Under the pieces are notes generated by a model. That model was not told the DNA's origin and did not search any database. It saw nothing but the letters and a program-made list of their open reading frames with translations. Below are positions 6,880 through 15,619 of a stretch of 64,000 nucleotides of DNA, piece after piece. Within the stretch, counting starts at the first letter, position 1; the number at the start of each line of letters is the position of its first letter. Source of the stretch: Alicyclobacillus mali (GTDB lineage: Bacteria; Bacillota; Bacilli; Alicyclobacillales; Alicyclobacillaceae). The position numbers and the translations under genes are program-made. The stretch is from NCBI RefSeq assembly GCF_017329565.1, contig NZ_JAFMTT010000001.1; one strand, given 5' to 3'.

Positions 6880-7134
6880 GTGCGCTTTGGCGTCACGGCG
6901 GTGTCCATGTTGGCAGTCGTCGTTCTCACAGGCTGCGATACCATCAGTGAGCGCGGTGGGAACTTCCTCGGGGAGAGCGCCAACCAGTCGGTGAATGGCT
7001 CCGCGGTCGCATCCGGTTCGAACCGGACCGATCTCGGCAACCGCATGCTGGGAAGCGACAATGGCGAGACGGGTAACGCGATCGGAGGGAGCCAGCATCA
7101 GCCCACAAGCGACAGCGGTACATCGCGTGGTTAG
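6880..7134 (+). CDS. Small predicted lipoprotein
   Basis: An 84-residue protein beginning with GTG, 9 bases after AAAGGAG. The N-terminus is a lipoprotein signal: a short basic start, a hydrophobic core and the lipobox LTGC at residues 16-19, so Cys19 should be lipidated and the mature protein anchored outside the membrane. The mature part is hydrophilic and rich in Gly, Ser, Asn and Thr and looks disordered. No family is recognised. It is divergent from the permease gene. Confidence 0.7.
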   Translation: MRFGVTAVSMLAVVVLTGCDTISERGGNFLGESANQSVNGSAVASGSNRTDLGNRMLGSDNGETGNAIGGSQHQPTSDSGTSRG

Positions 7135-7143
7135 GTGACGGAA

Positions 7144-7190
7144 GACAGAACCCCCGCCCAAAGACTTCGTCCGGACGGGGGTTGTCTCTT
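7144..7190. terminator. Bidirectional terminator
   Basis: The inverted repeat AACCCCCG/CGGGGGTT with flanking GACA/TGTC lies between the stop codons of two convergent genes. The T-tracts are interrupted. Confidence 0.65.
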
Positions 7191-7195
7191 CAAAC

Positions 7196-7921
7196 TTACT
7201 GCGGGTTGGTCATGATGAGCGTGGCAGACTTCAGAAGCACGCGGTTCGGCAAACGGAGTGCGTCGACCACGAGTTCGGCCACATCTTCCGGCTGCATCTG
7301 ATGGTCTTCGTCTCCCAACTTGAGCCCAACGTTTCTGGCGAGCTCAGTGTTCACCGTGCTCGGCAACAGGGCCATGACGCGGATGTTGTGCTTGCGTACC
7401 TCATACATGAGCGATTCCGTGAAGCCGAGCAGGCCGAACTTTGATGCGGAATACGCCGATGTCGTGGCGGAGCCCTTCTCGCCCGCCGTCGAGCTGACGT
7501 TGACGATGTGGCCACGACTGCGCTCTATCATATGCGGCAAAATGGCGCGCGTCGCGTAATACGTGCCAAGAAGGTTGACGCGGACGATGCGCTCCCATTC
7601 TTCCACGGGCATGTCCACGACGGTGCCGAAGCTTGCGATGCCCGCATTGTTGATGAGAACATCGACTTGGCCCAGTTGGTTCTTCAGGTGTTGGACGGCC
7701 GATTCAATGGACGGCCGATCGGCAATGTCTGCCGCCTGCGTGTAGACCGAGACCCCGTACGTGTTGCGGATGCTGTCCGCGACACGATCCAAATCGCTTT
7801 CCGTGCGAGCGATGAGCCCGAGGCTCACGCCTTCCTTCGCCAAGTGTTCCGCGATGGCCTTGCCGATTCCTTTGCCAGCGCCCGTGACGATGGCAGTCCA
7901 TCCCCTGAGCGATTGTGCCAT
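7196..7921 (-). CDS. Short-chain dehydrogenase/reductase, FabG-like
   Basis: A 241-residue NAD(P)-dependent oxidoreductase with a Rossmann fold. Visible motifs are the cofactor loop TGAGKGIG near residue 12, the structural NNAG (INNAGIAS), and the catalytic Ser, Tyr and Lys in VNVSSTAG and YSASK. Close family members are 3-oxoacyl-ACP reductases and related oxidoreductases of unknown substrate. No fatty acid genes are nearby, so the true substrate is open. The ATG at 7921 follows TAGGAGGGAA; the frame continues upstream but without family similarity. Confidence 0.88.
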   Translation of the reverse strand: MAQSLRGWTAIVTGAGKGIGKAIAEHLAKEGVSLGLIARTESDLDRVADSIRNTYGVSVYTQAADIADRPSIESAVQHLKNQLGQVDVLINNAGIASFGTVVDMPVEEWERIVRVNLLGTYYATRAILPHMIERSRGHIVNVSSTAGEKGSATTSAYSASKFGLLGFTESLMYEVRKHNIRVMALLPSTVNTELARNVGLKLGDEDHQMQPEDVAELVVDALRLPNRVLLKSATLIMTNPQ

Positions 7922-8099
7922 GCCTGATTCCCTCCTAGGTGTGTCTCGTATGTCTTTCGGTGCGACCTCATTATAGAAGATGCGTAAGCCTCTTTCAAAA
8001 AGGGAGCGGCCTGCAGATGTGCCTTCGCCTCGTGTCAACGCCTGCACCGTGAACGCGCATGTGACATACACGAGAACATGGCGAAGGAGGTGATACAGG

Positions 8100-8462
8100 A
8101 TGAAGCTATGGAACACCTTGGTCCAATTGGCTCAGACGAAGCGGCTCACCACCCTGATCATCGGTCTACTGGCGTCGGCCAAGCTCATCACGGACGCTCT
8201 CGGCCTTCCTTTTATCAGCGACCCTGAGATCAACGCCATCGCCAACGCGGTGGCATCGGTCATCACCGTGATCGCCATCTTTATGACCCACAGCAAGTCG
8301 GCGTCGTCTTCGAGCGGCAGCGCATCCGGCGGGAGTTCAGGCGCTTCCACAACTGTCTCCGAGGCGGGAGCTTCTGGGACGGCCGCAGGGAACGAAATCT
8401 CGCATCCTGTTCAGTCGCCGCAACAGGCGTCCGACGGGTTCGCGCGGCCCCCGGAATCCTGA
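8100..8462 (+). CDS. Phage holin-like small membrane protein
   Basis: A 120-residue protein with an AAGGAGGTGAT ribosome site. Residues 1-63 resemble holins of the phi-LC3/LLH type: two membrane helices around an ISDPEINAIANAV segment. The remainder is a low-complexity Ser/Gly/Ala-rich tail that is probably disordered. Holins make pores that release endolysins, but no lysin or other phage gene is adjacent. It may be a domesticated gene or serve another membrane role. Confidence 0.7.
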   Translation: MKLWNTLVQLAQTKRLTTLIIGLLASAKLITDALGLPFISDPEINAIANAVASVITVIAIFMTHSKSASSSSGSASGGSSGASTTVSEAGASGTAAGNEISHPVQSPQQASDGFARPPES

Positions 8463-8525
8463 CGTGGAGCCCGCGGCGCGCGTCTGGTAGAATCGAAGGG
8501 CACCGATAGCCTGGAGGAGTGTCAA

Positions 8526-8969
8526 ATGCCAGAGCGCGTCGTTACCACGCTTGAAGTTCGCTGGGGAGAGTGCGATCCGGCAGGGATCGTGTATCATCCG
8601 TCGTACATCGACTGGTTCTCCATCGCTCGCATGCATTTTCTGAAGGAAAATGGCATTCGCTACATGGCCGACTTTCACGATCGCGGCGTCACCGTCGTGG
8701 TGACTGATGTCGCGTGCCACTATCAAAAGGCGTTGCGCGCTGAAGATACGGCGCACGTGACCGCGAGGCTGGTGGAAATAAGCCGAGCGAGGCTTACCTT
8801 CCGGTACCAGGTCACAGATGGGTGTGGCGACCTGTGTGCGCAAGGTGAGACGCGGCACGCGTTTGTCGATCGAGACACGCTGCGCCCCGTGAACCTTGCG
8901 AAGTTTGCGCCGGAGCTTTGGGGGCGGTTGGCGGACCTTCCGGTGACGTCGGTCGATTCGACAGCGTGA
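8526..8969 (+). CDS. Acyl-CoA thioesterase, YbgC/4-hydroxybenzoyl-CoA type
   Basis: A 147-residue hotdog-fold protein. The signature WGECDPAGIVYHPSYIDWF at residues 13-31 contains the Asp typical of the YbgC/4HBT family, which hydrolyses acyl-CoA or aryl-CoA thioesters. It is of normal family length, and a GGAGG site lies before the ATG. The substrate cannot be read from the sequence. The gene stands alone and ends at a strong terminator shared with the next, convergent gene. Confidence 0.85.
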   Translation: MPERVVTTLEVRWGECDPAGIVYHPSYIDWFSIARMHFLKENGIRYMADFHDRGVTVVVTDVACHYQKALRAEDTAHVTARLVEISRARLTFRYQVTDGCGDLCAQGETRHAFVDRDTLRPVNLAKFAPELWGRLADLPVTSVDSTA

Positions 8970-8974
8970 TCACC

Positions 8975-9020
8975 AAGGGCATGGAATCCGTGAGCGGGGT
9001 TCCATGCCCTTAACATTCTT
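8975..9020. terminator. Bidirectional terminator
   Basis: A perfect 12-bp inverted repeat, AAGGGCATGGAA/TTCCATGCCCTT, lies between convergent genes. AT-rich tracts on both sides are short. Confidence 0.75.
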
Positions 9021-9745
9021 CAGAGCGCCATCATGTCTTCGTGCAGTTCTTCGTACATTCTGGCCTCGGAGAGCGCAATGTATCGGCCTGTCTCGTACAT
9101 ATCTTCGAGATCACCAGGAGATGTGTAGGTCTCTAGAATTTGTTTGCACAGCTGATAGTGTCGCGGCTCGTGCTCGTCCGCGTGAACCTCCCAAAACAAG
9201 GTGTTCACGGGTCCGCTGCGCTGGTAGTGGGGATGGCGAAAGCCTTCGCCGATGCGAGCCATCACCTGGCCCGCGAACAACTCGGAGCCGAGCCCCAGCG
9301 CGGCCATGGCCTGCAGCGGTGAAGCCTGCCGGAAGAACTGAATGAACGTATCAACGGCAGTTTCCACGGCTTTTGACATGGGCACGTCCGGGATGCCGTG
9401 ATGGTCCAACTGGGCGTCCGGTGCAACCGAGCGAAGAAAGGTGAGGTAAAGCTTCTCGTGTGCTCGGCCCGGCTGACCACGCCCGGCCTCGTCCCACAGG
9501 TTGTCCGCGATGGGGACCCACCACGCGTCGATCGGCGGCATGGCCGCGATGGCAGCGCCCAGTACGCGCGGGAAATGGCGGCTGTAATATCCGTATTGGA
9601 GCGCGAAGTATCGAATTTGGGCTTCACTGTATCCGCCGCTGCAGAGGGTCTGCAGAAAGCGCCCTTGAAAGAAATGCTGCTCCACGAGGTCGAGCATCGC
9701 CTGTTCCACATCAGCGTACGAAGACAACTTGAGGTGCGGTGCCAC
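9020..9745 (-). CDS. Haem-oxygenase-fold iron-containing redox protein (TenA/PqqC/CADD-like)
   Basis: A 241-residue all-helical protein resembling the iron-containing redox enzyme family within the haem-oxygenase-like diiron superfamily. Candidate metal ligands are Glu and His in WDEAGRGQPGRAH, Glu in LGSELFAG and the cluster EVHADEHEPRH, giving the expected Glu-His-Glu-His-Asp/Glu-His set. Members include oxidases and oxygenases acting on diverse small molecules, and CADD-like proteins that make p-aminobenzoate; the substrate here is unknown. GTG at 9745 is chosen because AAGGAG lies 7 bases upstream and is too close to the in-frame ATG at 9751. It is monocistronic. Confidence 0.75.
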   Translation of the reverse strand: MAPHLKLSSYADVEQAMLDLVEQHFFQGRFLQTLCSGGYSEAQIRYFALQYGYYSRHFPRVLGAAIAAMPPIDAWWVPIADNLWDEAGRGQPGRAHEKLYLTFLRSVAPDAQLDHHGIPDVPMSKAVETAVDTFIQFFRQASPLQAMAALGLGSELFAGQVMARIGEGFRHPHYQRSGPVNTLFWEVHADEHEPRHYQLCKQILETYTSPGDLEDMYETGRYIALSEARMYEELHEDMMAL

Positions 9746-9895
9746 AAACATTCTCCTTCCCAGAAATTCCGTGCGGCGCGTTGCCTATCGTCGCGCCAAG
9801 TCGCCTCGATAGCATACGAGAATCGAGCAAATGCGATCAACTCGCTCGCGGATTGACACTCCAATTCGGGGGTTGTTACAATGAGGGGGCTTCTT

Positions 9896-9967
<72 letters not shown>

Positions 9968-9974
9968 TTCCACG

Positions 9975-10006
9975 AAGGCCGCTCGACTTGACGTCGGCGG
10001 CCTTTT
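9975..10006 (+). terminator. Terminator of tRNA-Val
   Basis: GGCCGC and GCGGCC pair around an inner TCGA/TCG helix and are followed by TTTT. Confidence 0.8.
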
Positions 10007-10210
10007 GCTGTGTATGCCCTCCAAGCTAGCCGTATCGCACAGAATTCAAGCTGGTTTTGAACTTTCTTTGAGATGAATAAGAGGTGGAGCGGCAATGCGC
10101 GTCGAATTCGGTGAAACGGGCTACTCGTCGGCGCGCGAGTGGCGCCTGGCATCGGAGGCGTATACACTGTGCGAAGACAGACTTTTCCTCGTGCTGGAGG
10201 GACGCTTCCG

Positions 10211-10984
10211 ATGTGGACGTGGGCGGCCGCTTTTGTTGTGGCTGTTGGCGGGTTCGGGTATGCGACCACCGTGCTTCCCACGCGGTGGCTCAAGGTGGAG
10301 CAGGTGAATTGGCAGCTCGGTCTGCAGCGCACCATTCTTCAGGTAAGTGATCTTCACGTGGAGCGAAATCGCGTCTCTCCGGAGCAGCTTCTCACGGTCT
10401 GCCGCTCGGAGCGGCCAGATTACATCTGCCTCACTGGGGATTACGTGGATTCGCAACAGGCCATCGGGCGTCTCGTGCCGTATCTCGGCGCCCTGCAGAC
10501 GACGGGAGTGCCGATGTACGCTGTGCTCGGCAACCACGACTACAAGCTCCGCGGCCGGATTGGCGCGCTGACCGATTGTCTGCAGGCGCACGGCGTGACG
10601 GTGCTGCGCAACGAATCGGTTGTGCTCGATGGATTCAATCTGGTCGGCATCGACGACTTTCAGACGAAAAAGAGCGATGAGTGCAAGGCGTACCGAAACG
10701 TCAGGGCGAATCTGCCCGTCATCGTCATGACGCACGATCCGACCTTTGTCCTGACGGCCACGCAGCGCTTTGACGCCCTGATGGCCGGGCATCTGCACGG
10801 CAAGCAGTTCCAACTTCCGTTCTTTTACTATCTGAAGCCGATGGGTCCGCTGGCCAAACGCGGCATTTATGCCGGTATGCATCGCGCCGAGGCAGGGCCT
10901 TACTACATCTCGAAAGGTGTGGGTCAGTCGGGCATCAATCTGCGCTTTTTGGTGCGCAGCGAAGTCACGGTCCACCGGTTCTGA
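10211..10984 (+). CDS. Membrane-anchored metallophosphoesterase (YkuE/YaeI type)
   Basis: A 257-residue calcineurin-like phosphoesterase. One N-terminal membrane helix (residues 1-20) is followed by the metal motifs in order: SDLHVE (D-x-H), LTGDYVD (G-D), LGNHDY (G-N-H-D), MTHDP and AGHLHGKQ (G-H-x-H). All dimetal ligands are present. Relatives hydrolyse phosphodiester or pyrophosphate bonds of lipids at the membrane. The ATG at 10211 follows CTGGAGGGA and gives the membrane anchor at the exact N-terminus. It probably forms a two-gene transcript with the MFS transporter 27 bases downstream. Confidence 0.88.
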   Translation: MWTWAAAFVVAVGGFGYATTVLPTRWLKVEQVNWQLGLQRTILQVSDLHVERNRVSPEQLLTVCRSERPDYICLTGDYVDSQQAIGRLVPYLGALQTTGVPMYAVLGNHDYKLRGRIGALTDCLQAHGVTVLRNESVVLDGFNLVGIDDFQTKKSDECKAYRNVRANLPVIVMTHDPTFVLTATQRFDALMAGHLHGKQFQLPFFYYLKPMGPLAKRGIYAGMHRAEAGPYYISKGVGQSGINLRFLVRSEVTVHRF

Positions 10985-11011
10985 CGACGGCAGTGCCGAG
11001 GAGGGACAAGC

Positions 11012-12424
11012 ATGGCAAACTTTCGTGACGTAAATCTCCTGACCAGGCTGGATCGTCTGCCGATCACGCCGCGCGTGGTGGGAATCATCGCGCTTCTCTC
11101 GCTCGTTTGGCTTGCGGAGGCGTTTGACATCGGCATCGTGGGGCCTGTGCTGACGACGCTCGAGAAGGCGTGGCATCTCACCACGTGGCAGACCGGGCTT
11201 TTGGCCATCGCCTCCACGATTGGCATCGTGATTGGCATGATCCCTGCGGGCATGATGGCGGATCGATTTGGAAGGCGGCGCGTCATCCTGATGGGCATCG
11301 CGTGGTTTTCGGTGGTCACGATGCTCGGCGCACTCACGCGGAATGTGGCGGATCTCTTTCTCGTGCGGCTGGTGGCGGGCATCGGCGAGGGCGCTGTGTT
11401 GCCCATGCCGTATCTCATCCTGTCCGAATTCACCAATCACCGTCGGCGTGCTGTGAGCGTGGGGTATGCCAACGGCATTCTGACAGCCGCGTACGTCGTC
11501 CCCAGTCTGGTGTCCGTCTGGGCGCTTCATCACTACGCGCAGGACGTGGCGTGGCGTGTCCCATTCCTTCTCGGCGGCGTTCCACTTCTGATGCTCATCC
11601 CAATCGCCCTTTGGCTTCCGGAATCGCCCCGCTTCTTGTTGGATCGAGGTCGACAAGCTCCGGTGGCTCAGTTGGTCGAGAGCTTGGAGCAGGAGGCCGC
11701 TTTGCCGCACGACGAATCGCTGTATGACGAAGTGATTGCGGAGACGCTGGACGAGACGCCACACGACATGCTTCGCACGCTTCGAGCCATCTTTCGGCCG
11801 CCACTTTTGGCCCGCAGTGCCGTGGTCATTCTGCATCTCACGGCTGCCCTCATCCTGTTCTACATTCTGCAGGTGTTTGGACCGGCACTCTTGGCGAAGC
11901 GGGGGCTCGGCGTGTCCAATTCCATTCTGGACACCGGCCTCATGATGCTCCTCGCGGGTTTCGGCTCTGTCTGTCAAGGGTACCTGTCGGATCGATTCGG
12001 GCGAAAGCGGGTGCTCGCCGTCTACGCTGCGCTGGCCACGGCGGGCTGCCTGATTTTCGCGTGGGTGCAGACGAGAGACGCGACGCTGGTAGCCGGGTTC
12101 CTTACTGCTTTCTTCGGACTGGGGATTTTCCCCGTGTCCAAGCTGTCCGTCGCCGAACAGTATCCGACCGAGGTGCGCGGACGAGGCGTCTATGTGGCCG
12201 AGATGATCGCGCGCGGCATGAGCGGCATTGTCACCACCTACTTCATCCCGTTCGTGTTGTCAGTGGGCGGCGATCACGTCGTGTTCTTGGGCATCGGGGT
12301 CGTATTGGTGGCCTTCACTGTTCCGTTCGTCGCGTTTGGGCGAGAGACTGCACAATTGCAATTGGAGTACGCGACGAGCGTCCTGCCCCTCAAGCAGGTT
12401 CGGCCGAGGTTGTCGCGGCATTGA
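11012..12424 (+). CDS. MFS transporter, sugar/organic acid porter type
   Basis: A 470-residue transporter with 12 predicted membrane helices in two six-helix halves. MFS signatures are the loop 2-3 motif ADRFGRRR and its repeat SDRFGRKR between helices 8 and 9. ESPRFLLDRGR after helix 6 is typical of the sugar porter and aromatic acid:H+ symporter branches. A central hydrophilic loop of about 70 residues joins the halves. The substrate is not determined; the xylose operon downstream has its own promoter, so a link to xylose uptake is only possible. The ribosome site is GAGGAGGGA. Confidence 0.85.
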   Translation: MANFRDVNLLTRLDRLPITPRVVGIIALLSLVWLAEAFDIGIVGPVLTTLEKAWHLTTWQTGLLAIASTIGIVIGMIPAGMMADRFGRRRVILMGIAWFSVVTMLGALTRNVADLFLVRLVAGIGEGAVLPMPYLILSEFTNHRRRAVSVGYANGILTAAYVVPSLVSVWALHHYAQDVAWRVPFLLGGVPLLMLIPIALWLPESPRFLLDRGRQAPVAQLVESLEQEAALPHDESLYDEVIAETLDETPHDMLRTLRAIFRPPLLARSAVVILHLTAALILFYILQVFGPALLAKRGLGVSNSILDTGLMMLLAGFGSVCQGYLSDRFGRKRVLAVYAALATAGCLIFAWVQTRDATLVAGFLTAFFGLGIFPVSKLSVAEQYPTEVRGRGVYVAEMIARGMSGIVTTYFIPFVLSVGGDHVVFLGIGVVLVAFTVPFVAFGRETAQLQLEYATSVLPLKQVRPRLSRH

Positions 12425-12442
12425 GTGGAGTCGAAACATCAC

Positions 12443-12467
12443 AGGCGCGGGCTTCCGCGCCTTTTTC
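12443..12467 (+). terminator. Terminator after the MFS gene
   Basis: AGGCGCGG and CCGCGCCT pair with loop GCTT and are followed by TTTTT. Confidence 0.85.
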
Positions 12468-12507
12468 TGTGTGCGGAGCTTTTCATGCAAGCGATGAGTG
12501 AAACCCC

Positions 12508-12536
12508 TTGCAAAGCGGCAAGCGGTTTGCTAGGAT
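12508..12536 (+). promoter_or_regulatory. Promoter of the xylose operon
   Basis: TTGCAA and TAGGAT are separated by 17 bases. The spacer contains GGCAAGCGGTTTGC, a partial match to the CcpA catabolite-response element, which would fit carbon catabolite control; that match is weak. Confidence 0.65.
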
Positions 12537-12543
12537 CAAAATA

Positions 12544-12563
12544 AGTTTGTTGGTCAAACAAAT
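12544..12563 (+). promoter_or_regulatory. XylR-like operator
   Basis: The inverted repeat AGTTTGTTGGTCAAACAAAT lies immediately downstream of the predicted transcription start. It resembles the xylR operators of Bacillus (AGTTTGTT half-sites). A repressor bound here would block xylA-xylB expression without xylose. No xylR gene lies in the window. Confidence 0.65.
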
Positions 12564-12582
12564 GTGAGCGAAGGTGATAGCT

Positions 12583-13902
12583 TTGACGACGTATTTTCCG
12601 GAAGTGACGCGGGTTGCATATGAAGGCAAGCGCTCTGACAATCCGCTGTCCTTCAAGCATTACAACCCCGATGAGCTGGTCTTGGGCAAGCCGATGAAGG
12701 AACATCTCCGCTTCTCGGTGGCCTACTGGCACACGTTCACGCTGTCCGGCGCGGATCCGTTCGGATTGCCGAACATGATTCGGCCATGGGACGGGGCGAC
12801 GGGGATGGATCTGGCCAAGCGCCGCGTGGAGGCGGCGTTCGAGTTCATGACCAAGCTCGGCGTCGAGTACTTCTGTTTTCACGATCGCGACATCGCGCCA
12901 GAGGGCGACACGCTGCGCGAAACCAATCGCAATCTGGACGAGATCGTCGCGCTCATCAAGGAATACATGCAGTCGACGGGCATCAAGCTCCTGTGGAATA
13001 CGCAGAACCTGTTCTCGAACCCGAGGTTTGCGCATGGCGCCGCGACGGCTCCGGACGCGGAGGTATTCGCGTACGCTGCCGCGCAGGTGAAGAAGAGCCT
13101 GGAAATTGCGAAGGAGCTCGGGGCAGAAAACTACGTGTTCTGGGGCGGCCGCGAGGGCTACGAGACGCTCCTCAATACGGATCTCAAGCTTGAGCTCGAC
13201 AACTACGCGCGCCTCTTGCGGATGGCGGTGGACTACGCGGACGAGATCGGCTTCACCGGGCAATTCCTGATTGAGCCGAAGCCGAAGGAGCCCACGAAGC
13301 ACCAGTATGATTTCGACGTTCAGTCTGGACTCGCGTTCCTCTATCATTACGGGCTCAAGGACCGCTTCAAGTTCAACATCGAGGCGAATCACGCCACGCT
13401 CGCGGGCCACACGTTCCAGCACGAGCTTCGCTTCGCCCGGATCCACGGCCTGCTTGGATCCGTCGACGCGAACCAGGGCGATCCGCTGCTCGGCTGGGAC
13501 ACGGACGAGTTTCCGACCAACCTGTACGAGACGACGCTCGCGATGTATGAGGTTCTCCTGAACGGCGGACTGGCGCCGGGCGGCCTCAACTTCGACGCCA
13601 AGGTTCGCCGCGCGTCGATGACGCCCATCGACCTGTTCTATGGCCACATCGCCGGAATGGACAGCTTCGCGCGCGGGCTCAAGGTGGCGGCTAAGCTGCT
13701 TCAAGACCGCGTGTTCGAGCGGGAAATTGAGGAGCGATACGAGAGCTATCGGGCCGGCATCGGGAAAGACATTGTGGAAGGGCGCGCGACTTTGCAAACC
13801 CTTGAGTCTTACGTGCTGGATAAGCGCGTGACGGCGACGCGATCCGGCCGCCAGGAGGTCCTTTTGGCGAAATTGAATCAGTATCTGCTGGAAACGGAAT
13901 GA
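12583..13902 (+). CDS. xylA: Xylose isomerase
   Basis: A 439-residue enzyme converting D-xylose to D-xylulose (and glucose to fructose), with a TIM-barrel fold and two divalent metals. Conserved segments include WHTFTLSGADPFG, the catalytic His region YFCFHDRDIAP, VFWGGREGYETLLNTD, FLIEPKPKEPTKHQYDFD with metal ligands, and FNIEANHATLAGHTF. Length is normal for the class II enzyme. The TTG at 12583 has AAGGTGAT 5-10 bases upstream; a GTG at 12574 is a less likely start. It is the first gene of the operon behind the XylR-like operator and its end overlaps xylB. Confidence 0.96.
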   Translation: MTTYFPEVTRVAYEGKRSDNPLSFKHYNPDELVLGKPMKEHLRFSVAYWHTFTLSGADPFGLPNMIRPWDGATGMDLAKRRVEAAFEFMTKLGVEYFCFHDRDIAPEGDTLRETNRNLDEIVALIKEYMQSTGIKLLWNTQNLFSNPRFAHGAATAPDAEVFAYAAAQVKKSLEIAKELGAENYVFWGGREGYETLLNTDLKLELDNYARLLRMAVDYADEIGFTGQFLIEPKPKEPTKHQYDFDVQSGLAFLYHYGLKDRFKFNIEANHATLAGHTFQHELRFARIHGLLGSVDANQGDPLLGWDTDEFPTNLYETTLAMYEVLLNGGLAPGGLNFDAKVRRASMTPIDLFYGHIAGMDSFARGLKVAAKLLQDRVFEREIEERYESYRAGIGKDIVEGRATLQTLESYVLDKRVTATRSGRQEVLLAKLNQYLLETE

Positions 13903-15437
13903 TGGCGATGGCGACAGACCGCAAGGCGATCCTTGGCATCGACGTCGGAACGTCCGGCGTGAAGGTGGTCGTGATCGACCGCGAGGGCCGTACGCTCAGT
14001 CAGGCCACCGTCGGCTACGAGGTGTCACAGCCGCACCCGCTCTGGGCGGAGCAGAACCCGGAAGATTGGTGGGAGGCGACGTGCGCGGCCATCCAGCTCG
14101 CGCTCGCGCGAAGCGACCGGCGCGGCGAGGACATCGCGGGCGTCGGCCTCACGGGCCAGATGCACAGCCTGGTGCTTCTGGATGAGGCGGGGCAGGTCAT
14201 CCGGCCGGCGATTCTCTGGTCGGACCAGCGCACGGAGGAGGAGTGCGAGGAGATTCATCAGACCGTCGGATTCGAGCAGACCATCGAGTGGGTGGCGAAT
14301 CCGGCGCTCACGAACTTCACGGCGACGAAGCTCCTGTGGGTTCGAAAGCGCGAGCCAGAGCACTACGCGCGCATTCGCCATGTGCTTCTCCCGAAGGACT
14401 TCATCCGGTATCGGCTCACGGGCGAATTTGCGTCGGACGTGTCGGACGCGTCTGGAACGCTGTGGTTTGACGTCAAGCGGCGCGGATGGTCCGACGAGAT
14501 GTTGGCGGCGCTCGAAGTGCCGCGGGCCTGGCTGCCCGAGGTGTATGAGTCGCCCGAGGTTTCGGGGCGGGTGAGCGAGTGGGCTTCGGGGCGGACGGGA
14601 CTCCGCCCAGGTACGCCCGTCGCGGCAGGCGGCGGCGATCAAGCCGCGGGCGCGGTCGGCAACGGCATTGTCCGCAAGGGCGTTGTGTCGAGCACCATCG
14701 GCACGTCGGGCGTGGTGTTCGCACACGCGGACGAGATCGTCCGCGATGAGAAGGGGCGGTTGCACACGTTTTGCCACGCCGTACCCGGCAAGTGGCACGT
14801 GATGGCCGTGACGCAGTCTGCCGGGGGATCGCTCCAGTGGTTCCGCAACCAGTTTGCGGACGCGGAACGCGCGGTGGCGGCGCAGACGGGGAGAGACGTG
14901 TATGATCTCCTGAGTGATGAGGCTCGGCGTATTCCCGCCGGCAGCGAGGGGCTCGTGTTTCTCCCGTACCTGATGGGCGAGCGCACGCCGCACCTCGACC
15001 CTCAGGCGAAAGGCGTCTTTTTCGGGATCACGCCGCGCCACACGCGCGCGCACTTCGTTCGCGCCATCATGGAGGGCGTGGCCTTCAGCCTGCTTGACGG
15101 GCTCTCGCTCATGCAGGATCTTCGGCTCCCGGTGGAAGAAATCCGGGTCTCCGGCGGCGGCGCCAAGAGCGAGGTTTGGCGCGAGATTCAGGCGGGCGTG
15201 TTCGGACACCCCGTCGCCGTGATCGAGGCGAACGAGGGGCCCGCCTTTGGCGCGGCCATCCTGGCGAGCGTCGCCGCGGGCTTTTTCGCCGACGTGGTGA
15301 CCGCGGTGGACGCGTGGGTGCGCGTCGAGTCCAACACGCCTCCGGTCGCCGAGGACGAGGCCGCTTACCAGCGCGCGTATCGGCTGTACCGCGCGTTGTA
15401 CCCGGCCGTACGGTCCCTGTACCGGGCCGAATGCTGA
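13899..15437 (+). CDS. xylB: Xylulokinase
   Basis: A 512-residue FGGY-family sugar kinase phosphorylating D-xylulose for the pentose phosphate pathway. Visible are the N-terminal phosphate loop LGIDVGTSGVKVVVID, the substrate segment GLTGQMHSLVLLD with LWSDQRT, and C-terminal nucleotide-binding VSGGGAKSEVWREIQA. The start ATG overlaps the xylA stop (ATGA), indicating translational coupling; ATGs at 13902 and 13908 are alternatives. The length is usual for XylB. Confidence 0.95.
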   Translation: MMAMATDRKAILGIDVGTSGVKVVVIDREGRTLSQATVGYEVSQPHPLWAEQNPEDWWEATCAAIQLALARSDRRGEDIAGVGLTGQMHSLVLLDEAGQVIRPAILWSDQRTEEECEEIHQTVGFEQTIEWVANPALTNFTATKLLWVRKREPEHYARIRHVLLPKDFIRYRLTGEFASDVSDASGTLWFDVKRRGWSDEMLAALEVPRAWLPEVYESPEVSGRVSEWASGRTGLRPGTPVAAGGGDQAAGAVGNGIVRKGVVSSTIGTSGVVFAHADEIVRDEKGRLHTFCHAVPGKWHVMAVTQSAGGSLQWFRNQFADAERAVAAQTGRDVYDLLSDEARRIPAGSEGLVFLPYLMGERTPHLDPQAKGVFFGITPRHTRAHFVRAIMEGVAFSLLDGLSLMQDLRLPVEEIRVSGGGAKSEVWREIQAGVFGHPVAVIEANEGPAFGAAILASVAAGFFADVVTAVDAWVRVESNTPPVAEDEAAYQRAYRLYRALYPAVRSLYRAEC

Positions 15438-15619
15438 CGCAGGTCAGTTCGGAGCAGAATACGGTTTGCGATCACGCCCATGGCGCCCCGGCGGTCCGGG
15501 TCCGCGTGGGCGTCGTCTTTGTCCTCGCCGAGGCGCAAGATGGAACGTGGCATGAGAAGGATCTCGCGACTTGAAAGCGTATAGCTACGAAGGGAACATC
15601 ACGAGAAAGGGTGGCGAAC

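Noticed and set aside
10095..10307. A 70-codon frame with a fair ribosome site upstream of the metallophosphoesterase
   Set aside because: Overlaps nearly 100 bases of the metallophosphoesterase gene in another frame, has no recognisable features, and its second half looks like a shadow of that gene.
10121..11977. A 618-codon open frame on the minus strand across the metallophosphoesterase and MFS genes
   Set aside because: It is an antisense shadow typical of high-GC coding DNA, has no recognisable domain or ribosome site and conflicts with two well-supported genes.
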